IMG/VR virus record: IMGVR_UViG_3300021376_000300
Span: 1-26,401 of that record
Length of the DNA stretch: 26,401 nt
Direction: 5' to 3' (one strand)
From: a virus
The notes under the pieces were generated by a model, which was not told the DNA's origin, did not search any database, and saw only the letters and a list, made by a program, of their open reading frames with translations. Each line of letters begins with the position of its first letter. The stretch's first letter is position 1. Position numbers and translations under genes: made by a program. Shown piece by piece: positions 10,391 through 18,004 of this stretch.

Positions 10391-10870
10391 ATGATGTACT
10401 ACGATCCAAAACAAATGGAGCCCTTTGACGATATGGTTCCTTCTGTTGATTCTACTACTAAGGACATCCTCAACAAAGCTATAAAAATTTATGAAGACCA
10501 AGTCTCAGTGGTTGAGGCTCAAAAGATTACTATAAAACACCTGAAGACTATTCTTGATGAGATAACAAACGACTTCATAGTTTTGAAAAGAAAATACATG
10601 CTTTCTCTTGGGGAAAAAGGCATCGCATTTGAGAAGCCAATAAAAGACCTTGATATCAGTATGCGAACTTATAATGCTTTCAGAGACCTGAGGCTTAAAA
10701 CTTTAGGTGATGTGTATGTAATTAGAAAAGAGGAACTTTTACGTCAGCGTAACTTTGGTAAAACTTCTCTCAAAGAAGTAGAGGAACTTATGTTAAGTCA
10801 CGGTCTTGAAAATTGGGGCGAGAAAAATGTGATACGAAGAAACTATCCACAACTTTTCAATGGGTCCTGA
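10391..10870 (+). CDS. RNA polymerase alpha-CTD-like protein with coiled-coil N-terminus
   Basis: 159 residues. Residues about 82-139 (KPIKDLDISMRTYNAFRDLR, LKTLGDVYVIRKEELLRQRN, FGKTSLKEVEELMLSHGL) align with the C-terminal domain of bacterial RNA polymerase alpha. Equivalents of the E. coli DNA-contacting residues R265, N268, N294, G296, S299 and E302 are present as R92, N95, N121, G123, S126 and E129; K298 is T125. The N-terminal ~75 residues are heptad-rich, so it is probably an oligomer. There is no alpha-NTD, so it would not assemble into RNAP as a normal alpha. It may bind UP-element-like DNA or sigma/activators to redirect host transcription. Three hand-counted 60-base lines are 33-37% GC, well below the replication genes. 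GGAAAG precedes the ATG. Confidence 0.85.
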   Translation: MMYYDPKQMEPFDDMVPSVDSTTKDILNKAIKIYEDQVSVVEAQKITIKHLKTILDEITNDFIVLKRKYMLSLGEKGIAFEKPIKDLDISMRTYNAFRDLRLKTLGDVYVIRKEELLRQRNFGKTSLKEVEELMLSHGLENWGEKNVIRRNYPQLFNGS

Positions 10871-10934
10871 ATAGGTCAGTTGACAAAGGGCAGAGGACAC
10901 CTTACCGTCTTCAACCCATACGGAGAAGAAAGCC

Positions 10935-11273
10935 GTGACGGTTTATATTACGCAAGAAGTCAGGGGAAGAGATCTCTCTGATGCTTTAAGTTTCGGTGAG
11001 CTAGATGTTCTGATTCCTGCAAAGGATCAGATAGCTTTGTCTGCCGCGCCAACAGTACGGCGTATGTTAAGGAAGCTGTCTAAGTTTACTGATAAGGACT
11101 ATTTAGTCCTATCCGGTGATCCAGTTTGCATTGGCATCGCTTGTGCCATTGCGGCTACTTCAAACAATGGAAAGTTCCAAGTGTTGAAGTGGGATAGGTT
11201 GGATCAGATATACTATCCAATACAGGTCAATCTCTTTGGAAAGGAGAAAGAAAGTGGATCTGTCAGTTCTTGA
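10935..11273 (+). CDS. Conserved phage hypothetical protein, 112 residues
   Basis: 112 residues. YITQEVRGRDLSDALSFGEL, then LVLSGDPVCIGIACAIAA and FQVLKWDRLDQIYYPIQVNL, form a pattern that I recognise from many phage genomes at this position, just before the replication genes. No function is known. It starts with GTG 10935 with GGAGAAGAAAG before it. It overlaps the next gene by 20 bases. Confidence 0.85.
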   Translation: MTVYITQEVRGRDLSDALSFGELDVLIPAKDQIALSAAPTVRRMLRKLSKFTDKDYLVLSGDPVCIGIACAIAATSNNGKFQVLKWDRLDQIYYPIQVNLFGKEKESGSVSS

Positions 11274-11814
11274 GGCGGCGGCTGCCGAAGTCGAGAAGAT
11301 TGAAGAGGAAGGACTCTCACGGGTTTCTTCCTTAGTCAAGAAACAGATGGCACTCGAAAAGCGTGTCACTGATATTGAAGAGGAACTTTCACGCGCGAAG
11401 GAAGATCTTCGTTGCGTGCAAGAAGAAGAGCTGCCGTCAGCGTTGTTTGAGCATGGCCTCAAATCCTTGCAGATGGAAGATGGTAGCGTTGTTACTGTCG
11501 ATTCGTTCTATGGTGCGTCTATTCCAAAGGATCGTATCGTTGAAGCTTTTAATTGGCTTCGTGACAATGGCTTTGGTGACATCGTTAAGAATACAGTCTC
11601 GGCCTCTTTTGGTCGGGGCCGCGATGACGAAGCACAAGCTCTGCTCAACAATCTCGAACAGCAGGGGATGGATGTATCGCAGAAGCAGTGGGTTGAACCC
11701 ATGACACTCAAGGCTTTTGCAAAGGAGCAGATCGAAAAAGGATCTGCTATTCCAAGTGATTTGTTTGGCGTGTACGTAGGGCAAAAGGCCCGTGTTCGGA
11801 AAGGAAAGAAGTGA
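11254..11814 (+). CDS. DUF7173-like phage protein
   Basis: 186 residues. The N-terminal third is a long coiled coil (LEAAAAEVEKIEEEG, MALEKRVTDIEEELSRAKED). It is followed by LPSALFEHGLKSLQMEDGSV, YGASIPKDRIVEAFNWLRDN, VSASFGRGRDDEAQALL, QWVEPMTLKAFAKEQIEKG and SDLFGVYVGQKARV. This is a conserved phage family that I associate with DUF7173; the role is unknown but it recurs beside replication genes. I chose GTG 11254 because AAAGGAG lies upstream; the frame opens at TTG 11236. The stop overlaps the next gene's start region. Confidence 0.85.
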   Translation: MDLSVLEAAAAEVEKIEEEGLSRVSSLVKKQMALEKRVTDIEEELSRAKEDLRCVQEEELPSALFEHGLKSLQMEDGSVVTVDSFYGASIPKDRIVEAFNWLRDNGFGDIVKNTVSASFGRGRDDEAQALLNNLEQQGMDVSQKQWVEPMTLKAFAKEQIEKGSAIPSDLFGVYVGQKARVRKGKK

Positions 11815-12617
11815 TGACTAAGAATACAGTAGCGAAGGTCGAAAAGACCTCACCCCTCGCGTTCATTGGGGAAATTGATTTAGAGCAGTATGCCGGTGCC
11901 GGTATGCAAGAAATGAAGGCGGAGGACATGTCGATCCCCTTTCTTCGCATTCTCGCACAGCTTTCACCGCAAGTGAATAAGCGTGATGGTGCATACGTGC
12001 AAGGTGCAGAAGCAGGAGACATCTATCACACGGTAGAGAATCGTGTGTTCAAGGGTGACGAAGGCGTAATTGTTGTGCCGTGCTATGTCTCGCATCGTTA
12101 TGTCGAATGGAGGCCTCGTGAGAAGGGTGGTGGCTACGTTGCTAGCTATCATCCAGAAGATCCTGTCGTAAAGACAGCATATCGTAGTGATCGCGGCAAT
12201 GATGTTCTTCCGAACGGCAACATGTTGGTAAACACATATCAATACTTTGTGCTTTTGATTACTTCAGACGGTCCACAGCGTTGCATGGTTGCCATGTCGT
12301 CCTCGCAGGTACAGCGGGCGAAAAAATGGAACACCGTATTGCAGGCTCAGACTGCTCGTGGTTCAAAGGGATTGTTTACTCTCCCGATATTCACCTACAT
12401 GTACAGAATGCGTACTACCCAACAGCAGAATGATAAGGGGTCGTGGTACGGTTGGGACATCACAAAGGAAGGTACGGTTGATGTTGAAACTTTCCAGTTA
12501 GCCGATGACTTCAGGCTTGCCGTGCGTGATGGTGACGTGAAGGTGCGTCCTCAGGAAGACGAGGCAGAACAAACTATTCGCTCAATTTCCACCGCAAAAG
12601 AAGACGAAGTTCTTTAA
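11814..12617 (+). CDS. Phage replication-associated protein, possible ssDNA-binding
   Basis: 267 residues (268 if GTG 11811 is used). Conserved-looking blocks: DMSIPFLRILAQLSPQVNKR, DGAYVQGAEAGDIYHTV, GVIVVPCYVSHRYVEWRPRE, STAKEDEVL at the acidic end, and NDKGSWYGWDITKEGTV. The family is common in phages ahead of primase/helicase genes. The predominantly beta-rich core with an acidic C-terminal tail resembles single-stranded DNA-binding proteins, but this is inference. AAAGGAA precedes the start. The start overlaps the previous stop (TGATG). Confidence 0.8.
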   Translation: MTKNTVAKVEKTSPLAFIGEIDLEQYAGAGMQEMKAEDMSIPFLRILAQLSPQVNKRDGAYVQGAEAGDIYHTVENRVFKGDEGVIVVPCYVSHRYVEWRPREKGGGYVASYHPEDPVVKTAYRSDRGNDVLPNGNMLVNTYQYFVLLITSDGPQRCMVAMSSSQVQRAKKWNTVLQAQTARGSKGLFTLPIFTYMYRMRTTQQQNDKGSWYGWDITKEGTVDVETFQLADDFRLAVRDGDVKVRPQEDEAEQTIRSISTAKEDEVL

Positions 12618-12631
12618 TTTGTGGTCAGAGG

Positions 12632-12649
12632 CACGGCCTACGGGCCGTG
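12632..12649 (+). other. Intercistronic hairpin with UACG tetraloop
   Basis: CACGGCC (12632-12638) pairs with GGCCGTG (12643-12649) around TACG, giving a C(UACG)G tetraloop, an exceptionally stable RNA hairpin class. There is no T tract after it (TCCTCCTCGGGG), so it is more likely an mRNA stability or processing element than a terminator. It lies between the possible ssDNA-binding gene and the primase gene. Confidence 0.7.
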
Positions 12650-12669
12650 TCCTCCTCGGGGGATGAGCC

Positions 12670-14199
12670 GTGGATTTAGCACAAGAATTTTTTGATCTGT
12701 TCCAAGGTAGCGACATTGCTCATGGAACATTTGAGATCAATGCAGAAAGAGTGACAGATGGCAAACGTCAGGGGACTGCCCGCGTTATTCGTGAAGCAAC
12801 GACTGTTGATCATTGGAAAAGTCATCTCAATGGCAAGATTGGCCTTGGGATCATCCCAATCACGAGTGAGAATAGTGTCCGGTGGTGCGCCATCGACGTT
12901 GATGTATACAGTCTCGATCACGCCTCCCTCGCGAGAAAGCTTAAGTCTTTACACGTCAAGGCTGTGCTTTGCCGATCAAAGTCTGGAGGGGGACACCTTT
13001 ACTTTTTTCTGAGCGAGTCGATCCCTGCCGGTGATGCGATGTTAAAATGCGGGGCTATAGCCGCATTACTCGGTTACGGTAACTGCGAGATATTCCCGAA
13101 GCAGGCGACGATCCTCAAAGATCGTGGCGACACGGGCAACTTTTTGAACATGCCCTACTTTGCCAGTGGTCGAAGCACGCGCTTTGGTTTCAACAATGAC
13201 GGCACAGGTCTAAGCGCACAAGAATTTGTAGACTTTGCAAAGTCTTGTGTGATGACAGCCGATGAATTTTTTTCAATTAAGACAAGGGACGAGAAGCATG
13301 AAGAGACGTTGCCTGAAGGACCACCTTGTCTCCAACATTTAGCGTCGCAAGGTTTCGGGGAAGGTAGCAGGAACAATGCGTTATTTAACCTTGGGGTCTA
13401 CGCAAGACTTTCAAGTCCAGATGACTGGGAAGAACGAGTTAAGAAAATGAATACGGCTATGGTTGTGCCACCTCTTGAGATCAAAGAGGTTGAGACAGTC
13501 ATCAAGCAACTTAAAAAGAAAGATTACTTTTACAAGTGCGGCGATCAACCTATCGCATCTTTCTGCAACAAAGACGTGTGTGTCACGCGTAAGTTTGGCA
13601 TTGGGGAAGGCAATGCAGGAGTTGATATTAGTTCTCTTACAAAGATTGATGGCGATCCACCGATCTGGATCTTGACTGTCAATGGACAAAGGTTGGAGCT
13701 TAGCACAGATTCGCTCCACTCTCAGACGATGTTTCAAAAAGCTTGCATCTCACAAATCAATCAGTTTCCACCGATGGTCAGCGCTCCTACATGGCAACGC
13801 AAGGTTGCCGCTCTGCTCTCCGGCGCAACTGTTGTTGAAGTACCACCAGACACCACAACTAAAGGTGAGTTTGAAGATTTGTTAACGGCGTTCTGCTGTG
13901 ACCGTGCGCGTGGCAATGAGCGACAGGAAATCTTGCAGGGTATTACGGTATGGATGGAAGGGAAGATCTTCTTTCAGATCAAGGATCTTAAAAAGCATCT
14001 GACCGTTAACGGCTTTACACAATACACGTCAAACAAGATTGGTCTTGTGTTGAAAGAGGTTGATGGTGCAACCAAGACATTCTGGAATGTACGAGGCAAG
14101 GGGGTCCATGTGTGGAGCCTTCCTGAAAAACACTTTATCAACAACATGATTGTTAATAAGCGGGAGATTCCACAATTTAAAGAGGATCAGGTGCTCTAA
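12670..14199 (+). CDS. AEP-type primase (prim-pol) with PriCT-like domain
   Basis: 509 residues. The archaeo-eukaryotic primase core shows WCAIDVDVY (metal ligands D76, D78), SKSGGGHLYFF (sxH motif, H109) and EIFPKQ/GNFLNMPYF as in TOTE-type phage primases. A PriCT-like helical domain follows (GSRNNALFNLGVYARL, PPLEIKEVETVIKQL), then a possible zinc site C290-x8-C299-x4-C304. The C-terminal ~190 residues have no recognised motif. It makes primers for phage DNA synthesis. It starts with GTG 12670 after GGGGGA and overlaps the helicase start (TAATG). Confidence 0.88.
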   Translation: MDLAQEFFDLFQGSDIAHGTFEINAERVTDGKRQGTARVIREATTVDHWKSHLNGKIGLGIIPITSENSVRWCAIDVDVYSLDHASLARKLKSLHVKAVLCRSKSGGGHLYFFLSESIPAGDAMLKCGAIAALLGYGNCEIFPKQATILKDRGDTGNFLNMPYFASGRSTRFGFNNDGTGLSAQEFVDFAKSCVMTADEFFSIKTRDEKHEETLPEGPPCLQHLASQGFGEGSRNNALFNLGVYARLSSPDDWEERVKKMNTAMVVPPLEIKEVETVIKQLKKKDYFYKCGDQPIASFCNKDVCVTRKFGIGEGNAGVDISSLTKIDGDPPIWILTVNGQRLELSTDSLHSQTMFQKACISQINQFPPMVSAPTWQRKVAALLSGATVVEVPPDTTTKGEFEDLLTAFCCDRARGNERQEILQGITVWMEGKIFFQIKDLKKHLTVNGFTQYTSNKIGLVLKEVDGATKTFWNVRGKGVHVWSLPEKHFINNMIVNKREIPQFKEDQVL

Positions 14200-15707
14200 T
14201 GAAGATTATTCTTGGCCCCCCGGGCACGGGCAAAACAACGAAGCTTCTCTCACTTGTTGAGTACTACCTCGCCAAAGGCGTGCCCCCAGATCGCATTGGT
14301 TACTTCGCTTTTACACGTCGTGCGGCGCACGAAGCAATCACTCGTGCAAAGGCTAGGTTTAAACTTGAGACTAACGCCTTTCCGTTCTTTAAGACATTAC
14401 ACAGTCTGGCGTTTCGTCAGCTTGGCATCTCGTCCAAGAACCTTATGCAGTATGAGCACTACAACGACATCAGCAAGTGGTTGAAAATCCCGAAGTTTAA
14501 TCAGAGCCTTGAGATAGAGGACGGCCCGTTTATTGACTTTGGGTATGGAGACAAATTTCTTCAGACAATTAACATGGCTCGTACTTGTCAAGTGCCACTG
14601 CGCGAGTTGTACAATCGTTCTGAGGTATCACTTCATGTAAATTGGTCAGAACTTGAGTGGGTCAACCGATGCATAAATGAATATAAAAAGAAACATTACC
14701 TTTATGATTACACGGATCTACTTGAGCAATTTGTTGCACAAGAGCTGGCACCCAGACTTGACGTTGCATTTATTGACGAGGCGCAAGATCTGTCGCCGCT
14801 ACAATGGCAGATGGCACATCTCATTGAGCGGTGCGCCGATGAAACATACATTGCAGGTGATGACGATCAGGCCATCTACAGGTGGGCGGGGGCAGACGTT
14901 GACTACTTTATCCGCCTTGATGGTGACGTGACAGTTTTAGATCGAAGTTACCGCATCCCAAGTAGTCATCATGAGATCTCGCAAAACCTGATCAATCGTA
15001 TCAATTCACGCCGACCCAAAGTTTTTGAGCCCCGCCCTGAGCGTGGCATTGTGCAGTGGCACTCGGACAGCATGAGTGTTGATCTTTCTGAAGGGTCGTG
15101 GCTTCTGCTGGGGCGCACAAAGAATATGGTCCGTGATCTTGAAGCAGAGGTAAAAGCAAAGGGCCACCTGTACACAACACGTCTTGGTAAATCCGACAAA
15201 AACGACGTCACATCTGCGATTGAGATCTGGGAACGTCTGCGCGACGGTGGCGAAGCAACCCTTGAAGAAGTTCGCCTTGCATACAAGTTCATGGAAAAAG
15301 ATCAGGTGGCACACGGCTTCAAGACAATGCCCGACGCCGATGAAGAACGTCCGTATAAAATCCAAGATCTTGTGCAAGATTTCGGGTTAAAACATCAAGA
15401 CCCTTGGAGCATTGGCCTGAAGCGTATCCCTGAAGAGACCCGGGTGTATCTTGAGGCGTGCGAAAGAAAGGGTGAGAACGTCGGCAGTAAGCCACGCATT
15501 CACATCTCTACGATTCACGGGGCTAAGGGTGCAGAGGCAGACAATGTCTTGTTGCTTACGGATTTTAATTACCCAAATGAAAGACGGCTTCGTTATAACC
15601 CACATCTTATGGACGATGAGAAGCGCGTGTTCTATGTTGGTCTTACACGAGCAAAAGAACAGCTTCACTTGATCCATCCGATGAATACACAGGGGTTTAG
15701 AATATGA
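14199..15707 (+). CDS. UvrD/Rep-like SF1 DNA helicase
   Basis: 502 residues. Walker A GPPGTGKTT (residues 6-14), motif Ia FAFTRRAAHEA, Walker B FIDEAQDLSPLQW (about 191-203), motif III AGDDDQAIYRWAGA, motif IV region VLDRSYRIP, motif V STIHGAKGAEADNVLLL and motif VI FYVGLTRAKEQLHLI. This is a 3'-5' superfamily 1A helicase that would unwind DNA at the phage fork, in place of the usual DnaB-type helicase, which is absent from the window. ATG 14199 overlaps the primase stop and its own stop overlaps the next start (ATGA). Confidence 0.95.
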   Translation: MKIILGPPGTGKTTKLLSLVEYYLAKGVPPDRIGYFAFTRRAAHEAITRAKARFKLETNAFPFFKTLHSLAFRQLGISSKNLMQYEHYNDISKWLKIPKFNQSLEIEDGPFIDFGYGDKFLQTINMARTCQVPLRELYNRSEVSLHVNWSELEWVNRCINEYKKKHYLYDYTDLLEQFVAQELAPRLDVAFIDEAQDLSPLQWQMAHLIERCADETYIAGDDDQAIYRWAGADVDYFIRLDGDVTVLDRSYRIPSSHHEISQNLINRINSRRPKVFEPRPERGIVQWHSDSMSVDLSEGSWLLLGRTKNMVRDLEAEVKAKGHLYTTRLGKSDKNDVTSAIEIWERLRDGGEATLEEVRLAYKFMEKDQVAHGFKTMPDADEERPYKIQDLVQDFGLKHQDPWSIGLKRIPEETRVYLEACERKGENVGSKPRIHISTIHGAKGAEADNVLLLTDFNYPNERRLRYNPHLMDDEKRVFYVGLTRAKEQLHLIHPMNTQGFRI

Positions 15708-15970
15708 TTGAAAAAGAGACTCATTCAGATCGTATTCAATCTGTGTATACGGCGGTAATTAAAAATATGATCGCGCAAATCAATGATTGTTACGCTACCG
15801 AAGAGCACGGTTCTTCTGAGGTTATGTTTGATTGTGCATTGGTCATGATCAAAGAGGCCGCACAGATTGCGGTTATCTTGGAAGTGCCTAAAGAGATCTA
15901 TCTAACAACGTGTGGTGAAGTGTTTGATGTAACACACTTGGCTATGGCAGACGTGGTTGGGTCGGCCTGA
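15704..15970 (+). CDS. Small hypothetical protein between helicase and polymerase
   Basis: 88 residues, helical and slightly acidic: RIQSVYTAVIKNMIAQINDC, EVMFDCALVMIKEAAQIAVI, VFDVTHLAMADVVGSA. No family recognised. It is translationally coupled on both sides (ATGA with the helicase, TGATG with the next gene), so it is probably a replication-operon accessory. Confidence 0.75.
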   Translation: MIEKETHSDRIQSVYTAVIKNMIAQINDCYATEEHGSSEVMFDCALVMIKEAAQIAVILEVPKEIYLTTCGEVFDVTHLAMADVVGSA

Positions 15971-16182
15971 TGGAAGTCGTTGCAGTTTGTGAGTGCGGTA
16001 AGGTCAAGTTGCAGATCACGATGGACCAGTTGTCCAAGAAGTGGCCGATCTGTGATTGCAATCAGTTTTTGAAAGTGTCTAATGATGTCAATGTTCTTCG
16101 TGAAACCACCAGAGACAGAGTGGGTGATGCCGACAGAGATTCCGGATCTACGCGGGGCAAAAGAATTTTGTATCGACCTTGA
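15970..16182 (+). CDS. Small CxC/CxC putative zinc-binding protein
   Basis: 70 residues. C7-x-C9 and C28-x-C30 could form a zinc knuckle (VCECGK and ICDCNQF). The last third overlaps the DNA polymerase gene by about 100 bases in another frame and looks less protein-like (RETTRDRVGDADRDSGSTRG), so the functional part may be the first 40 residues. The start overlaps the previous stop (TGATG). Moderately sure it is translated. Confidence 0.6.
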   Translation: MEVVAVCECGKVKLQITMDQLSKKWPICDCNQFLKVSNDVNVLRETTRDRVGDADRDSGSTRGKRILYRP

Positions 16183-17980
16183 AACATATGATCCTAATCT
16201 AAAGACAAAGGGCAGTGGGTGGCCGACCAAGGACGGGTATGTCGTTGGCGTAGCAATTGCCGTCGAAGGCCTGTCTGTTTACCTGCCGATCCGCCACGGT
16301 AAAGGAGCAAATCTACCGCCGAGCATGGTTTTTGAGTATGTGAAAGATCTTTGTTCGAATCCAGAGGCGCACTACATCTTTCACAACGCACAGTATGACG
16401 TGGGTTGGCTAAGGGCAGAGGGCATTGAAGTAAAGGGAACAATCATCGATACGATGGTAGCCGCCCCATTATTGGACGAAAATCGTTTTAGTTATGCGCT
16501 AAATAGTTTGGGCAAGGACTACCTGTTTGAAGTCAAAGACGAACGGATGCTCCGCGATGCGGCGAAGGAGTTTGGTCTTGACCCCAAAGCAGAGCTTCAC
16601 CTGCTCCCTGCAATGTACGTCGGTAAGTACGCAGAGCAGGACGCGGCGCTGACACTCCGACTGTGGTACCATTTCAGGGGCATGATCCAAAATGATGGCC
16701 TTGAACAGATCTTTGAAGTTGAATCTCAGATCTTGCGTATTGCCATCGATATGCGGACCAGAGGTGTCAGGATTGATCTGGAGAAGACTGAGAGTGCCGG
16801 TAAAGATCTCGTTGCAAAAGAGTGTGAGATCATTGCTTCTGTAAAGAAAGAGTACGGAATTGATGTAGACATTTGGGCGGCAGCCTCTGTGGCAAAGGGC
16901 TTTGACAAGCTGGGGCTTGACTACAACCGCACCCCAAAAGGACAGCCAAGCTTTACAAAAGACTTTCTCAAGAATCACGCACATCCTTTCGCACAGTCCG
17001 TGGTCAAGGCCCGTGAGCTGAACAAGGCGCATTCGACATTCATTGAAACAATCTTGCGCCATCAAAACAATGGTCGCTTGCACCCTGAAATGCATCAACT
17101 TCGCAGTGATGACGGCGGCACGGTAACGGGTCGGTTCAGTTATTCGAACCCCAACCTTCAGCAGATTCCGTCCCGCGATCAGAACATCTCCTCGTTGATC
17201 CGGTCGTTGTTTCTCCCCGAGCAGGGTGAGACATGGGGCTCGTTTGACTACGCTTCGCAGGAGCCACGTCTTGTCGTTCACTACGCAAAATCTTTAGATT
17301 TGTACGGGTCAGACGAGTTTGTTAACGCGTTCTTGGACGATCCTCGCACTGACTTTCATCAGCTTGCGGCTGATCTTATGGGTGTAACGCGCAAGGAAGC
17401 AAAGACAATCGGCTTGGGCTTAATCTATGGTATGGGAATCAACAAGCTATCGCATCAGCTTGGTGTGGATCTTGACGAGGCCAAAAGTCTGTCCCGTAAG
17501 TATCACCGGAATATCCCGTTCCTTAAAGAGCTTGCCGATAAATGCTCGGGCAGGGCAAGCCGTTCACCCTATCTGATCCGCACCTTGCTCCATCGCCGGT
17601 GTCGGTTCCCAATGTGGGAACCTGTATCCGTATCACGGGATGAGCCTGTGCGTACACCATACGACCGCGAGAAAGCTGAGCAGACATATGGGCCCAACAA
17701 CATCAAGGTGGCCTTTGCCTATAAGGCACTGAACCGTTTGATTCAAGGGTCTGCCGCCGATCAGACCAAGATGGCAATGGTTGAGTTACACAAGGAAGGC
17801 TTGTTGCCTCTCGTCCAAATTCACGACGAGTTGGCAATGTCTGTTCCGGATAGAGATACGGCAAACAAAGTGCGTGAAATAATGGAGTCTTGTGTAAGAC
17901 TCTATGTACCTAGTGTTGTTGACATGGAGTGTGGTCCTAACTGGGGATCACTCAAAGAAGGTTGGTACGAAGCTGAGTAA
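16082..17980 (+). CDS. polA: Family A DNA polymerase with 3'-5' exonuclease, Leu762 type
   Basis: 632 residues (from ATG 16082; ATGs at 16085 and 16091 are equally possible). Proofreading exonuclease: CIDLETYDP (D32, E34), FHNAQYDVGWL, and YAEQDAALTLRL. Polymerase: TVTGRFSYSNPNLQQIPSR, motif A SFDYASQEPRL (D389), motif B RKEAKTIGLGLIYG (K441, Y449) and motif C IHDEL (H581, D582, E583). At the residue equivalent to E. coli Phe762 it has Leu445. There is no 5'-3' exonuclease domain, as usual for phage PolA. It replicates the phage genome. The N-terminus overlaps the preceding small gene. Confidence 0.96.
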   Translation: MMSMFFVKPPETEWVMPTEIPDLRGAKEFCIDLETYDPNLKTKGSGWPTKDGYVVGVAIAVEGLSVYLPIRHGKGANLPPSMVFEYVKDLCSNPEAHYIFHNAQYDVGWLRAEGIEVKGTIIDTMVAAPLLDENRFSYALNSLGKDYLFEVKDERMLRDAAKEFGLDPKAELHLLPAMYVGKYAEQDAALTLRLWYHFRGMIQNDGLEQIFEVESQILRIAIDMRTRGVRIDLEKTESAGKDLVAKECEIIASVKKEYGIDVDIWAAASVAKGFDKLGLDYNRTPKGQPSFTKDFLKNHAHPFAQSVVKARELNKAHSTFIETILRHQNNGRLHPEMHQLRSDDGGTVTGRFSYSNPNLQQIPSRDQNISSLIRSLFLPEQGETWGSFDYASQEPRLVVHYAKSLDLYGSDEFVNAFLDDPRTDFHQLAADLMGVTRKEAKTIGLGLIYGMGINKLSHQLGVDLDEAKSLSRKYHRNIPFLKELADKCSGRASRSPYLIRTLLHRRCRFPMWEPVSVSRDEPVRTPYDREKAEQTYGPNNIKVAFAYKALNRLIQGSAADQTKMAMVELHKEGLLPLVQIHDELAMSVPDRDTANKVREIMESCVRLYVPSVVDMECGPNWGSLKEGWYEAE

Positions 17981-18004
17981 CGATAGCCACAGAAAGGGCA
18001 TCAC

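Noticed and set aside
10844-10852. CTATCCACA as a DnaA box
   Set aside because: One-mismatch boxes are expected by chance; this one lies inside the alpha-CTD-like gene with no repeats nearby.
10879-10884. TTGACA upstream of the 112-residue gene as a promoter
   Set aside because: The -10 position reads TTACCG or similar, which does not resemble TATAAT; left unannotated.
16792-16802. Reverse-orientation near match to the 12-bp repeat (GCCGGTAAAGA)
   Set aside because: Single imperfect copy in PolA coding sequence, opposite orientation and unpaired; likely chance.
16499-17281. 260-codon minus-strand frame
   Set aside because: Antisense to the exonuclease/polymerase domains of PolA, which carries all catalytic motifs.
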